Below, piece after piece: positions 48,122-59,802 of a stretch of DNA of 64,000 nt. How positions within the stretch are numbered: position 1 is the stretch's first letter; the number at the start of each line of letters is the position of its first letter. Under the pieces are notes generated by a model. That model ran no database searches. It was not told where the DNA came from and saw nothing but the letters and a program-made list of their open reading frames with translations. A program made the position numbers and the translations under genes. Source of the DNA: Pyrus communis (Eukaryota > Streptophyta > Magnoliopsida > Rosales > Rosaceae); NCBI RefSeq assembly GCF_963583255.1, contig NC_084815.1:16539807-16603806 (forward strand), in the 5' to 3' direction.

Positions 48122-48639
48122 AAGAAGTCTTACGAATTGAGATAATCCTTGTGTATTTCTAATTGATATAAAGTGTGATTCTTACGAATTGAGATAATCC
48201 TTGTGTATTTCTAATTGATATAAAGAAGTCTTAATGTGTCTATAAGAGTTAATCCAATTTTGGTTTGGATTGAAACTCTGTTATTGGCTCGAGATTAGGA
48301 TTCATACTTGTACAAGGATTGGGTTTTGTATTCCTTGTATGATTGTTATAGGGCAATCCGGGCCTTGCAGTATAAAACCACAAGCCACTGCTCTCACAAA
48401 GATTGCGCTCTTATTTGTTCCAATAACCTATATTTTGGAGAGTATTGAGTTTTGCAGAGAGGAGAAGGTTTTTGTGTGTCGTTTGGTATGGCTTCTTCTT
48501 CCACCGGCATGTCTGCAGGTATGTTTTCTTTGCTCATTTTAGTTTGACAATGTTCTTTCTGATGCTTGGTTGTGAGATTGTGATTTAGCTGTTTGATCAT
48601 TGTGTTTATGGTTTAGAGGTATTAAAATATCATCTAACA
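48122..48639 (+). repeat. Right LTR of the copia element, 5' end rearranged
   Basis: The phrase CTTACGAATTGAGATAATCC through TTGATATAAAG occurs twice in tandem (about 48130-48175 and 48181-48227), once per LTR elsewhere. The expected LTR start TGTTAGAGTATGAG is missing. This suggests slippage or a repair junction at the internal deletion. Confidence 0.75.
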
Positions 48640-48923
48640 CGATATATGACCAATATGTCGTCATTACTAAAAACTAATCATTCCAGCTAAGTACCCAAAA
48701 ATATATGTAAATATACATTTTTGTTCACATCTTTTAGCGGAGATGGATAATTTATATGTGCCTTTATAGAGCTTTTAGTATAAAGAAAATGTAAAATCCT
48801 CATTCCAAGACACTTTACATCTTCCATTTCAGGGCATTTTACATTTTAAATTCTTCTATAGATTTCTTTGGGAAATTGGCCAATTATGCTCATTTTTAAA
48901 ATCTCAATTGCTAAAATGGTCAG
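48640..48923. other. Spacer between two LTR elements, MITE arms
   Basis: Contains the right arm of the MITE split by the copia element (to about 48697). From about 48870 comes text (GGCCAATTATGCTC, GCTAAAATGGTCAG) like the left arm of a related MITE split by the next element. Confidence 0.5.
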
Positions 48924-49537
48924 TGTGGAAGCAAAAATAATCAAGAAAAATATGAAGGTGACACGTGGATTCTACGGTAAAAGGGACAAAATTACCTTCA
49001 AGGAACACCGAAACTCCTATGCATGAGCAGTGAACAATCATCCCTCAATCAAGTCAAAAGTGCCCAAAATAGGTATTTATTCAAAACCTATTTCATCCAT
49101 CCTCATCAAATCTTCACCACAAGGTAACCCCCAAAACATTCCTTTCAAATTATATTAATTAGCTAATTAATTGATTTACTACCTAATTAATATGTTAATT
49201 GGCTAATCAACTACAAATTACACCCAAAAATGCCACAAAGGGCCGGTCACCATCTCTCCAAAGGGGGCCTGCCATGCCTTATATATACTACCCCATTTTC
49301 TCTAAAAACCTAAGTTCTACAATCTTGCAAGATTTTCCAAATTCTCTAAACACTTTTCCCTCAAAATTCTAACTTTAGCATTGGAGGGTTTTCGGCCAAA
49401 GCCCACCCCCCTCCGCCCCCCCCCCCCCCAACCAATTTATCGTGGGCGTGTGAGACTCTTGGCCTTGACCTAAGGTGTTATTTGTTTTGTAGGTGCAATT
49501 TTATCCAAGAATAAGGAGGAAGAAATTTGCATCCACA
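48924..49537 (+). repeat. Left LTR of the gag-only element
   Basis: 614 bp, containing a 14-C run near 49416-49429 and CTTATATATACTACC as a TATA region near 49278. It is longer than its partner by small indels. Confidence 0.85.
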
Positions 49538-49695
49538 AATTGGTGCTTTCATTGAGAGTTGAGCCACACGCTCGTAGAAGACTCTCGCATCGAAGGTTTC
49601 TTGTTTCTTTGTTTATTTGTAGATTTTTCGTACGTTCTTATTCTAGGAATTTTTATTTCTAAAAATCCTTTGATAAAATATAAAAGAAAAGTACA

Positions 49696-51781
49696 ATGGC
49701 AAGAGATTCGGAAACCTCGACGAACGGAAATTCCAACATTCAAGGATTAAGACCGCGATGATCTACAAGGCTCATCACAACGATGAGTCCCACAGGGCAC
49801 CACTGTGGCATCCACCATGATGGCCATCATGGTGGCCACCATTGACAAGGCCCACGGCGCTACAACCACGGCCTAAGCGGTGTCGTTCAAGCCCATAAGG
49901 GCCCAAATCCAAGGTGAGACGGCCCGAGCCAACCAAGCCCAACGCGAACCCAATGCATTGGCAATCTGAGCCCTAGCCTCACACCTATGTGTGCCACACT
50001 CTAAGCAGCCCATTCCCATGGCCCAGCTTGCTCCTACGGTCCAGCTTACTCCCGTGGCCCAATCTATTCTCGTGGCCCAGCCCCGTGCCCTAGCCTACTC
50101 TCATGGCCTTTCAAGCAACCTAGATCGATCCAAGATTAGTTCAACCATCCCGACTTCAAATTTCTAGGCCAAAGATTGAACCGGGGGCATTTCCACCCTA
50201 TTTCTCCACGGATTTGACATTTCCCAACTCAAATCTTGCACCTGGAGTCTATTACACTTTCGCTACTCAAGGAGACGCATTCCGCGTAAGCTCTTCCAAC
50301 CCAAATGGAGAATAACACTTGTCTCGACAAGTTATAGAGTTGACGAGCGCCCTTGCACAACATATGACCTTGGTGAATCAGCTCTTGCAGTACACCAAGG
50401 TGCAATGTGCCCCTGATGAGGTGTCCCAAAGTAGGACAAGGGCAGATGAAGAACCTCTCTAGCAGCATCCCAGCATGCAGCCCCTCAACTAGCCACGATC
50501 CGAGTGTTCTAGCTACTTACACTCCTGCCTGGGTTCTCGGGATAATGTATACTCTCGTCTTACTGCAAGGAGGAGTGTGCATTCCCGATCAAGCCCACGG
50601 ACTAGCATACGTTCACAGTTGAGGCCACACACCGATTATCAACATGGACAACCTTCCAGGTGAAGTGTTCATTCACAATTAGGCTCGCAAGAAGCATTCT
50701 TTACCTCATGTCGGAGTAGGCAGCACGATGGATGAAGAGAAGCAGTCACTTAATACAACCACGGCCTAGACCAATAGGTCATGACCGGGGCAATCGAAAG
50801 TTCCACTGCCTTAGTAGAGGCAAATTCAAGAAGAAGTTGACAAGTTCCTGACTGAACGATTGTGTAATTTCCAGCGCAACGAGGTTGCTAATGATGTGTT
50901 TCGACGAGACATGACCAGCATAAGCATGTCACCATTCACGTATGAGAGTGAGCGAACAGATCCACCTCGCAGGTTCAATATGCCTCACTTCACTCCATAC
51001 AAGGGAGACGAAGATCCAAATCGAGATTTCCAGCACTACCGCAGTACCATAATCTTCTTTAGGAACAATGACACACTTAGGTGCAAATTTTTTGCACAAC
51101 TCTATAAGGCAAGATGCAAGATTGGTTTCACACCCTGCCATCGCAGTCGATCAGGAGTTTCAATGAACTTTCCTTAGTTTTCATTAAGGAGTATTCGTCT
51201 AACCGCTCAATCAAAAGGACATCCGACCATCTCTACAGCATGGTAAAAGACCCTAGGGAGACAATTCCCGACTATGTCAAAAGGTTCAAAGCGAAGAAGG
51301 CCAAGATTGTTGGCTGCAACAAGGACATAACAACGGCAGCATTCAGAAATGGGCTTCCTACTGAACACCATTTATTCGGAAAACTAATCATGGGAGAAGA
51401 ACTGACCTTAGCAGCTTCGTATGCTTTGGCGGAAAAGCACGCACTTGGGACGAAGCCAAACAGTCTAACAAAAACGAGTCAGAAAAGAAGCACATGGAAC
51501 GTTCCCCGACCAGAGAAGACTCAGCGCCCGAAACATTCACTAAGTTCACAGTTCCAATCGGCCAAATTCTCCGCAAGCTCAAGAACAAACCTTGGTTCGA
51601 ACTACCGCCACCCATGAAAGACGATCTTACCAGGCTAGATCACACAAAATATTGCACATTCCATCAAGGACCAGCCCACGCTACCAATGGCTGCCTAAAG
51701 TGGAAGCAGTACCTTGAGAAGCTGACAAATGAGGGCCGGTACGATGAGTATCTTGACAGGTCAACGACACGGCCTGTATAA
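49696..51781 (+). pseudogene. gypsy-type gag, broken
   Basis: A likely start is ATG at 49696 (MARDSETSTNGNSNIQGLRP), with a stop soon after. The part 49780-50850 is Pro/Ala/Gln-rich and frame-broken. The conserved gag core spans 50860-51617 in two frames: PHFTPYKGDEDPNRDFQHYR, then DWFHTLPSQSIRSFNELSLV and PDYVKRFKAKKAKIVG. The C-terminal region (51494-51781) has YCTFHQGPAHATNGCLKWK, a CCH-type segment common in these gags. There is no pol behind it. Confidence 0.82.
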
Positions 51782-52014
51782 GCAGGGGAAGTTTACATCA
51801 CCCCCTGAACCCCGTTAGGGCTTCTCTAAATAAGTTTGAAGTCTCAAGTAGCTCGACGAACAAGACCTTGCAAGCCGATGATTATCCAGTTTGTTATGCA
51901 ATCTCTACCTTCCAGCACAGTTGATTTATTTCTTTATTCTCAAGAAGATTCAAGAAGTTATTCATAAGTCTGGCTCAACTGATGTCTACAACAATTGCTT
52001 AAACCCCTATTTGA

Positions 52015-52322
52015 GTCTGTTCTTCAGTGCGAGAGGATAAATTAATTGCTCTCCAGTGTGAGAGGGTAAACCAATTCCCGACACCCATATGGGTCTGCTC
52101 CAGTGCGTGAAGGTAAATCAATTCCCTAACACCCAAAATGGTATGCTCTCCAGTGCAAGATGATAAACTAATTGCTCTCTAGTACGAGAGGGTAAACCAA
52201 TTCCCCAACACCCATATAGGTTTCCTCTCTAATGTGAGAAGGTAAACTAATTGTTCTCTAGTGCGAGAGGGTAAACTAATTCCCTGACACCCATCTGGGC
52301 ACGCTCTTCAGTGCAAGAAGGC
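52015..52322 (+). repeat. Minisatellite in the gag-only element
   Basis: About 300 bp of diverged units of roughly 30 and 60 bp built on CTCCAGTGCGAGAGGGTAAA, CCAATTCCC and ACACCCATATGGG. At least seven GAGAGG/GTAAA starts can be counted. Confidence 0.85.
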
Positions 52323-53054
52323 CACATAGCTCAAAAGATCGAAGGCTTAAAAGACCAACTAGGGAGTGAATGGTCAAGGGGCAGCAACCACTTTGCACTC
52401 AATAGTTCGCTTATTCGACACTTCATCTTCAGCAACTCCGATCTTGGCAACTCCATCCTTGACTGCTCCATCTACGGCAGTTGAGAAATCAAACTCAAGC
52501 AATTTCCTCATTTTTGGCAAGCAATGCAAACCTTGGCCCATGCCACAACACTTCCTCGGCCTATATCGAGCTAAGATTTGGCTTCAATTAAGCCAAGCAG
52601 CATAAGCAATGGCTCTTGCCACACCACCTCCTTGGCCCATGCCAAGCTGACTCATGGCCCCTGCTAGCCGACGTGCCGCACCACCCCGACGACTGCCTCG
52701 TGGCGGCATCACCCAAGAAGAAGACAGGGAGAATTAAGTTTTTCTTACACCGGTGCGGATAAGACAAAGAAATCAATGCTATAGGGTTCTTTGCATGAGC
52801 AAGAAAAGAAGAGTGCTAGGGGAAGGGGAACAAATATGCTCTAGTTTTCCCTCTTTCTTGTAAGGATAAATAATTGTCATCCGAAGTTGATTTAATCCCC
52901 TACTTAAGGTAGGCTTAAATAGGCTTTGGAGGCAATTTATTTCCCTTTCCTAGAAGAATCTATTTCCAAGTCCAAGTGAAAATCTGCATCAAAGCTGGAG
53001 ATCTCTACACCTGCTGCCCTTTCTTGCGAGCAGCCCAGCAGTTGTGGGGGCATT

Positions 53055-53619
53055 TGTGAAGCAAAAAATAATCAAGAAAAATATGGAGGCGACACGTGGA
53101 TTCTAGGGTAAAAGGACAAAATTACCCTAAAGGAACACCGGAACTCCTACGCGCGAGCAGTAGACAATCATCCATCAATCAAGTCAAAAGTGCCTAAAAT
53201 AGGTATTTATTCAAAACCTATTTCATCCATCCTCATCAGATCTTCTCCACAAGGTAACCCCTTTCAAATTATATTAATTAGCTAATTAATTGATTTATTA
53301 CCTAATTAATCTATTAATTGGCTAAGTAATTACAAATTACACCCAAAAATGCCACAAAGGGCCGGTCACCATCTCTCCAAAGGGGGTCGGCCATGCCCTA
53401 TATATACTACCTCATTTTCTCTAAAAACCTAAGTTCTACACTCACAAAATTCTCCAAATTCTCTAAACATTTTTCCCTCAAAATTCTAACTTTGGTATCG
53501 GAGGTTTTTCGGCCAAAGCACCCCCCCCCCCACATTCATCGTGGGCACGTGAGGCGGTGTTATTTGTTTTGTAGGAGCAATTTTGTCTAAGAATAAGGAG
53601 TAATAAATTTGCATCCACA
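53055..53619 (+). repeat. Right LTR of the gag-only element
   Basis: 565 bp; carries an 11-C run near 53521 where the partner has 14, and lacks a ~30-bp stretch near its end. Confidence 0.85.
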
Positions 53620-53734
53620 GTTTTTTCAGTATGTCATCAATATTTGATGGTTATATTATTAATTTTTATGTCTATATTATTGAGATTTGATTAATTTTTT
53701 CTCGGTATTTGATTTGTTCAGTTTAACAATTGGA

Positions 53735-54970
53735 ATTTGATTATATCATACCGACTTGATCAATGTCTCCCTTTCAAATTAAAAGCCGTGCTCTTGGCCA
53801 GCTATAGCCCTCTATACCAAAATTGGAACGAGTCCTCACAACTATTCAACGAACAAGTCCAAAGATGGGGATGTTGGTTTATGACAAGAAGGCCAAAAGC
53901 TGTCTTTTTCTTTGATGATCTATATAATTGCGAGAGTTCGTTATGCTTATGCATCATCACTTGATCGATTTAGATAAACATCTAACTGAAACCACAAAAC
54001 ACCAATCAGTCATTCCCTCACTCGAACCCTTCGTCCATCGAACAATTAATGGACCCAGCGGCATCTAAAACTACAACACATTCATTTCATCCATCTGCCT
54101 TCTGTCAAATATTCAATCATGCCAATGCATTGAATTGCAGCCAGAAGAATCGATCTGCCATCTTTTTCTCAACCCTAGAAACTTATACGAGAGGATAACC
54201 CTTGCGCGCGGACGTGACAGTGGTGTATCACCTATCCTTGTCTCTTGGAAACTGAAATAAATAAAGCAAGGGACCAGTAATACAAGCGGCATTAATTTTT
54301 TGCATGTTTACATTTGAGTTATTCCGATTGATGCTTGAATTATCGTGCGTTTATTGACACATACGAATTCAAAAGTATGTAAGTTCCGCATTTCCGTAAT
54401 CCAATACCTAAAAAATAAAGATCGAATTAGGTTGATTAGGAGTTGTAGTTGATCTCATACCCTAACCTTCTCTCCACTATTCGTGACTTCTCCGATTCAC
54501 GACTCTCCATATTTTAGGTAAGTAAACGTGTAATTATTTATAAGAAAGTAAAACGAGCTTAATCACCATTATCCATCACACACGAAAAAGACAGATTTCA
54601 TACTACCACCTTATAATCAGGCCCTACTAGTACTCCGTACCAAACATTGACCATCAGACAAGAACGATCTAGTACGAGTGAAATGATACAAGGTTATTAT
54701 TGATCCACTTCAATCTCAGTTTGTGGAATTGAAATTTCATGCATGGTGGATACTGGGAGTTTGCTTGGCTAGCAAGTAACACTGCAGGAGTATGACTGGA
54801 TTATTAAAGAGAATTAATTTTTCTGCTGGTTAGTGTCAGAGTGTGTATGTGTGTATGCCGTGGGTGAGAGGTCATGTGTTGTTTTCGAATTTATTGAGAA
54901 AACCTACTATGAAGAAACCAAATGCCAAATCCACTGTAACTGCACCTCTGATGGCATCCTTTTTCGAAAT
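53735..54970. repeat. Copy 1 of a diverged direct duplication
   Basis: Colinear with 60610-61790: both contain ACTTGATCAATGTC, TTGGCCAG, AGTCCTCACAACTATTCAA, AGAAGAATCGATCTGCCATC, ATTGATCCACTTCAATCTCA and GTGAGAGGTCATGTGTTGTT-like text in the same order. No gene is recognisable in it. Indels and substitutions show an old duplication. Confidence 0.85.
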
Positions 54971-55424
54971 TTTAATTTTTCCTTCATACGATTATAGGAA
55001 AAAAATTAAGCAAAATAATTGAAGCGCTCCATATTTAATCTAAAATTTTTATTCTATCCAATTTTTAATGTTGTGTGGTATATAGGCAATAATCAAATTG
55101 ATATGTTTGAACATGTGAAATGAAGACGTAGGAGTGGCCGCAAATGAAGACCTAGGAGTGGCCGATTTGAAGATAAGATGAGTGCAAATTGCATAAAGTG
55201 GTTTGGAGCCTCCAATTAAATTATTCTTGTGTCAACCTTCTCAGTCTTTATTGGCTCGGGGCTCTTGATTTTTTGTTCTATACACATATTTGTCATGTGA
55301 AACGAAGGCATACAAATGCGCTCGTTAGAAAATGCAATTACGAGATAGAGACTCAAGGCATAAGGGTAGAAGAAGACCTAGGAAGACATTGGAAAAAAAA
55401 AACTTGAAGGAAAGATATGAAATA
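54971..55424. other. Intergenic DNA, no gene recognised
   Basis: AT-rich spacer between the duplication and the hAT-like MITE. Confidence 0.5.
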
Positions 55425-55432
55425 CTTCGAGC

Positions 55433-56043
55433 CAAGAGCGGATCCACTATTGGACCCGGGTGGTCCCAGGACCACTTGGACGTCCGAAGAAGCGCCTTTG
55501 GAAACCTCTGAGGACCACCCAATGTTCTAGACATGTGGTGGAAGAGAGAAGACCACCATCGCTTTGCTCTTGGACATTGGTTACAACGAACAAGAAAGAC
55601 TTTTCCTCTCCATTTCCCACAAGACCAATTCTCTTTTCTTTTTAATTGTTGTCCAATCAAGTTGTGCCACCCTAACATTTTAATTAGCAAAGGGATGATG
55701 TATTAATCAACCAATATTTTTAAACCATATGTTTGACACCATTATTTTTTTTTAAATTCCCTATAAATTCATACGACCCCTGAAAAGTATTTCGTAGAGT
55801 ATTATGAACTTGTAGTCGCTTGCACTTACATCTCGTACAATCAAATTCACTAAAATACTAAAGCAAAAATTCTGATATTTTTGTATGTTGTATGTTGCAT
55901 AATAAACCTCAAATTCGGTTAGCCCACTTGAGCCTTTGCCTAGACCCCGTCTAGGCGCATAGGTGCCCCAGTCTGCTGTCAAACTAGCACCTAACGTCCC
56001 TTGATTAGGACCACCCGAAGTTATAATCATGGATCCGCCACTG
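55433..56043. mobile_element. Non-autonomous hAT-like element
   Basis: The left end CAAGAGCGGATCCACTAT and the reverse complement of the right end, CAGTGGCGGATCCATGAT, correspond. The flanks are CTTCGAGC (55425-55432) and CTTGGAGC (56044-56051), 7 of 8 matching, the hAT target size. 611 bp, no transposase. The CAGTGGCGGATCC terminus is shared with 25532-27085. Confidence 0.7.
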
Positions 56044-56051
56044 CTTGGAGC

Positions 56052-56915
56052 TAACGAAAAACTAAACACAAAACTGAGTGCAATGGCGTTCTAGGATTTG
56101 TACAACCAACCATGTACGATAAAGTTTTATTGTTGTTGTTGACCTAGGTGACACGTACAATCGATGAAGAGGTCAAGTCTATTTTATATAGATGAAAACA
56201 ATAATTTTATACTAACCCAAATGGTTATCGAGACCAAAAGTAGATGTTTACTTCGCCAAATAAGATGATTTTTGTCCCCTAATCTGAAAATTTTGGAGAT
56301 TAAACTTAAATATACTGAATGCCAAGTGAAAGACAAAGTTGCCTCTTATAGACCATGTATACACAGATCAAATCGTTTCGTTGTGTGTGTGGCTGTTTTT
56401 AAACTTAACCGGGGGATGCTGTAAAATAATTTGGGATCTAAGCTAACCAGTAGTATGTATTTAATCTTATGTGCCAATGATCTTCAGAATTCTAGGGCAG
56501 ACCGGTGATCCTCAGGATGCAGATCGGTGAAAGAATTCTATAGAAATGGAGATTGCAGAATGATGACAGAGAATTTCGCCTCTAATCGCAGAGTTAATTT
56601 GGTTTAGTACGATTCCCCACAGAGGAGAGCTTGTAATAATTCAGTTAGACCACCTCAAATTAGACATAAACAACGGGTTAATACAATAGATAACACATAC
56701 TTTATATTACAACCCTTATTTTGATTCCATTAATAACAAAAGTACACAGTAATACACTGCTGAATACAGACAGACAGTACTTAAATAAGGGATACTACTA
56801 AAAAGTAATTAATATTATTTCACTATATACATCCATGCCAGTAGTCTTTAGTAATACCATATATATGTAGAATATTATTAGAAATCGTAGCAATTAAGCT
56901 ACTAGCTAGGGTTTC
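56052..56915. other. 3' flank of the DUF7722-type gene and spacer
   Basis: AT-rich; includes the 3' UTR of the minus-strand gene next to 56915. Nothing else recognised. Confidence 0.5.
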
Positions 56916-57185
56916 TCATTCGTATTGTGAAGGCCAAAGGAAGGCTCCCATGGCAAACTTCCTCTTTTGGTTGACATCCCCAATGACTGGGAGGCCGTAC
57001 TGCTTCATAAGGCAGTCCAGTTTCCATTCAGGCATGCTCTCATAGTCACTCTTCTGGTACCTTGGGTAGTGCAGAGGCATCTGGAAGTTGCTTGGGGTGT
57101 TGTTCTTGCTAGTTTGCTCATTTACTTGGAGACCGCCGGGCATGGTGAAAGCGGGGTTGCTAAAGCCAGTTCCAGCGGTACTCAT
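56916..57185 (-). CDS. Small DUF7722-type plant protein
   Basis: A single-exon gene of 89 residues beginning MSTAGTGFSNPAFTMPGG. Its C-terminal two thirds match what I know of the plant-specific DUF7722 family: NFQMPLHYPRYQKSDYESMP, EWKLDCLMKQYGLPVIGD, then KRKFAMGAFLWPSQYE at the C terminus. No signal peptide or membrane segment is visible. The function of the family is unknown to me, so none is given. The start is supported by a TATA box 76 bp upstream (57267-57261) and by the absence of earlier in-frame ATGs near it. Length is normal and no damage is seen, so it is probably intact. It lies between the two arms of a ~1.2 kb direct duplication. Confidence 0.85.
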   Translation of the reverse strand: MSTAGTGFSNPAFTMPGGLQVNEQTSKNNTPSNFQMPLHYPRYQKSDYESMPEWKLDCLMKQYGLPVIGDVNQKRKFAMGAFLWPSQYE

Positions 57186-57689
57186 CTTCTCAAATCTGCT
57201 GAGAAAGCTGGTAACTCATGCAGAGTTGCTAACTTGGTAGTTGGTGTTGTAAAGTTGGCCTTTTATAGGCATCCCAAAGAGCATGATAGTGGAAGATTAC
57301 TCGAGTATGCGCTTGAAGACAAGACAGCAATCAAGAAAACATTTAATGCGATGAAAGCTAAATAACTTTGAAGAATGTGTGGTGATAAACTTTTGAGTGT
57401 GACTGTTACACATTTACATTATCATGTGTGTTAGTGAAACACATATTATAATATTTAAAAAACTAGATTATAATCCCTAAATAAGATCTATTTTTCATTA
57501 AAGTTGGGTGTAAGATTAAATACTGATTTTGGTCCTTTGACTTTATATGTCACCTAAAATCTAGCTAATAATTATTAACTTTTGTTTTGTTTTATTTTTA
57601 GTATTATAAATAGAAGATTTTTACTTAATGTGTATTCTATATGGGTACAAAAATTGTTAAGCGGTAACAATACATATATGTTTATATGC
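57186..57689. other. 5' flank of the DUF7722-type gene
   Basis: Promoter region next to the gene, then AT-rich spacer. A plus-strand ORF across this region and the gene is treated as a shadow. Confidence 0.5.
57261..57267 (-). promoter_or_regulatory. TATA box of the DUF7722-type gene
   Basis: CCTATAAAAGGCC on the minus strand; transcription would start near 57235, giving a leader of about 50 nt. Confidence 0.7.
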
Positions 57690-57945
57690 ACGTGTGTGTG
57701 TGTGTGCGTGTATATATATATATACATAATTTGTGTACCTATGCAGATGTACATAAATATATATTTATGTACCGAGATATATGCACTTATATATACATTT
57801 GTGTACCTATATATACATATAAACCTATGTATATGTGTACCTATATATATGCATCCATACATACATTTGTGTACCTATACACATGAACCTATGTATATAT
57901 GTGTACCTATATATATGCACCTATGTATATATTCATGTACCTTTA
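57690..57945. repeat. GTGTGT/TATATA microsatellite and GTACCTATATA minisatellite
   Basis: A GT run (about 57691-57709) passes into a TA run. Irregular units follow, of the type TGTGTACCTATATATATGCA, at least six of them, to about 57945. A related GTACCC-rich stretch and a TATG run occur at 58600-58900. Confidence 0.85.
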
Positions 57946-58300
57946 TAATGTATATTGTTTATTGTGTCTGCATATTAATTTATTTGTTTGGTTTTGTGAT
58001 TGTCTGTATAAATTTTTATATAGTTTAATTCTCATTAGCAAAATGACTTAAAGAGTCTTCCATTTTAAATTACTAAATTTGATATGTAGAAATAAAAATT
58101 CCTATTTTTAATGTCTTATTGATGATTAAATTAGGAATTTTAGGAAAAAAATTGAAAATAATAAAAGTGGGCAGGGGTATTTAATATGATTGATTATGGG
58201 TTTGAAAGTTAGGGACTAAAACTAAATTTATAAAAGCATCCCGGTTATAATGAAAAAATAATCTTCTTTAAGTCCTTAAGTCTAAATGCCAAAAATTAGT

Positions 58301-59122
58301 ATCCGGTCCCTAGTTACCAATCTTCATTGACTGAGCCTTTATTAGTTTTCAAATTTTGATTGAAGTCCCTAGCATTAATGTGATAATGAATTTACATGTT
58401 AATTTTTTAAAATAAAAATTAGTAATTGATTTAGGATTTTAATACTCACACCTCTATTAAACTCCTAATTAATTTTCGATTCAAACATTTTCAAAAAAAT
58501 AATAATAATAAATCATAATAAGTTTGTACCCATTATTTTTTTTTTAATAAAAAAGATTCTCAATTTTTTAATCTTAAATGTACCCATTCACATAATTTTC
58601 AATTTTTTTAATCGTAAATGTACTATTCTTAAATATATCAATTTGTTATATGTAAAATGTACTCATTTTTAATATAAAATGTACCCAATTTTTCAATATA
58701 AATTATATCGGTACATTCTTTTTCGTTGAATTGAGAATATATCTATGTCAAGTTTAATCGAAGAAATTTACTGAAGCCTAATATCTTCTTTTTTTCTTGT
58801 GGTTTTTGAAGAATGTACCCATGTTTTGGTACAATAATTTTTTTTTGTTTGTTAATTTGATGAATGTACCTATATGTATGTATGTATGTATGTATGTATA
58901 CACACAATACAATAGAGAGTATAATTTATATTTTATTATTTTTAGTCCCACAAATTATGAGTTTTATTTAAAATCTCATTAATATAAACAAATACACATT
59001 TCAATTTTTAATTTAAAAATTATAGTAACTTACATTATTACATTAATATCAGAGACTTCAATAAAAAACTAAAAATCGACAAGGTTTCAATCAAAGAATA
59101 TTGATAGTTAAGGACCGCATCC
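58301..59122. mobile_element. AT-rich element with long inverted ends
   Basis: The left arm ATCCGGTCCCTAGTTACCAA, running to about 58372, matches the reverse complement of the right arm (59050-59122, ending AGGACCGCATCC) over about 70 bp with mismatches. Interior AT-rich and noncoding, with a TATG microsatellite (58875-58898). A MITE or larger non-autonomous DNA element; flanking duplication not resolved. Confidence 0.6.
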
Positions 59123-59802
59123 AAAGTATCCCATTATAAATCATAGATAAAAATTCATATTTTATGACTCATGAAAATAGAATTAACAAATAATATATGT
59201 TATGTACAATATAAGTAAATTAAATGAATGTTGAACGAAAATAGGGATAAATGAATGTACAATATAATTCATAATGAAGGTAAACTTGGATAAATTTGGA
59301 TTCTAGGCCTTGTTTGATATTTAGGATTGGCTAATTAGTTTGGACAATCCATTTCAATGAATGTTGATCGAAAATAGGGATGCCAACTTGCATATTTTGT
59401 TAAATTAAGGTAGAAGATGGAGAAATCATGAAGAAAATTTATCCTTCAAAATTCCCATGAAAATGGTAGAATTGAGAGGGCCAAATTTTCTTCTTGACTT
59501 TTCCATCTTCGACCTAGTAGGCGGACGTGGTTGGGTTTGAGAAGATGAGTTTTTGGAAGAAAATATTTAAGGGATAAATTTGGGATTTTCTGCATCAAAT
59601 ATTTTAGTTTGGTGTATTAATTTATTTAAAAATTGGGTGCCAATAAAGGCACCTGAAAAATATAGTTAGCAAATAAATTATTGGACCAAAATACTTTATG
59701 GAACCGTTGAATACATGGTAATATTGTCATTTGCCAAGTTGGAAGGAATTAGTTGTGATATATCTAGTGTTCTAATAAAATTGATATTGAGGAGGGAGTA
59801 AT
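59123..59802. other. Intergenic DNA, no gene recognised
   Basis: AT-rich spacer with two near copies of 'aatgaatgttgaacgaaaatagggat' (59221 and 59356). No gene. Confidence 0.5.

Larger units (their letters stand above)
45074..48639 (+). mobile_element. Deleted Ty1/copia retrotransposon
   Basis: The left LTR (45074-45551, 478 bp) has perfect 7-bp inverted ends, TGTTAGA and TCTAACA. It is followed by the initiator-methionine primer site TGGTATCAGAGCC (45554-45566). The right LTR ends TCTAACA at 48639 but its start is rearranged. Gag, protease and the start of integrase are present; reverse transcriptase and RNase H are missing. Flanks CAATA and CGATA agree at 4 of 5 bases, and the difference is a CpG-type change. 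The insertion sits within a MITE. Confidence 0.88.
48924..53619 (+). mobile_element. Gag-only gypsy-type LTR element (LARD-like)
   Basis: LTRs at 48924-49537 and 53055-53619 both end in TCCACA; the left begins TGTGGA, a perfect inverse, and the right TGTGAA. After the left LTR comes a primer-site-like TGGTGCTTTCATTGAGAG; before the right LTR is a purine tract GTTGTGGGGGCATT. Between them are a decayed gag and a minisatellite, with no protease, reverse transcriptase or integrase. It would depend on a partner element. Flanks GTCAG and GTTTT do not match. Confidence 0.85.

Noticed and set aside
56967..57365. Plus-strand ORF of 132 codons across the DUF7722-type gene
   Set aside because: It is antisense to a conserved-looking minus-strand gene with its own TATA box, and shows no recognisable domain.
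57575..58028. Tyr/Ile/Cys-rich ORFs on both strands
   Set aside because: Produced by the GT/TA microsatellite and GTACCTATATA array.
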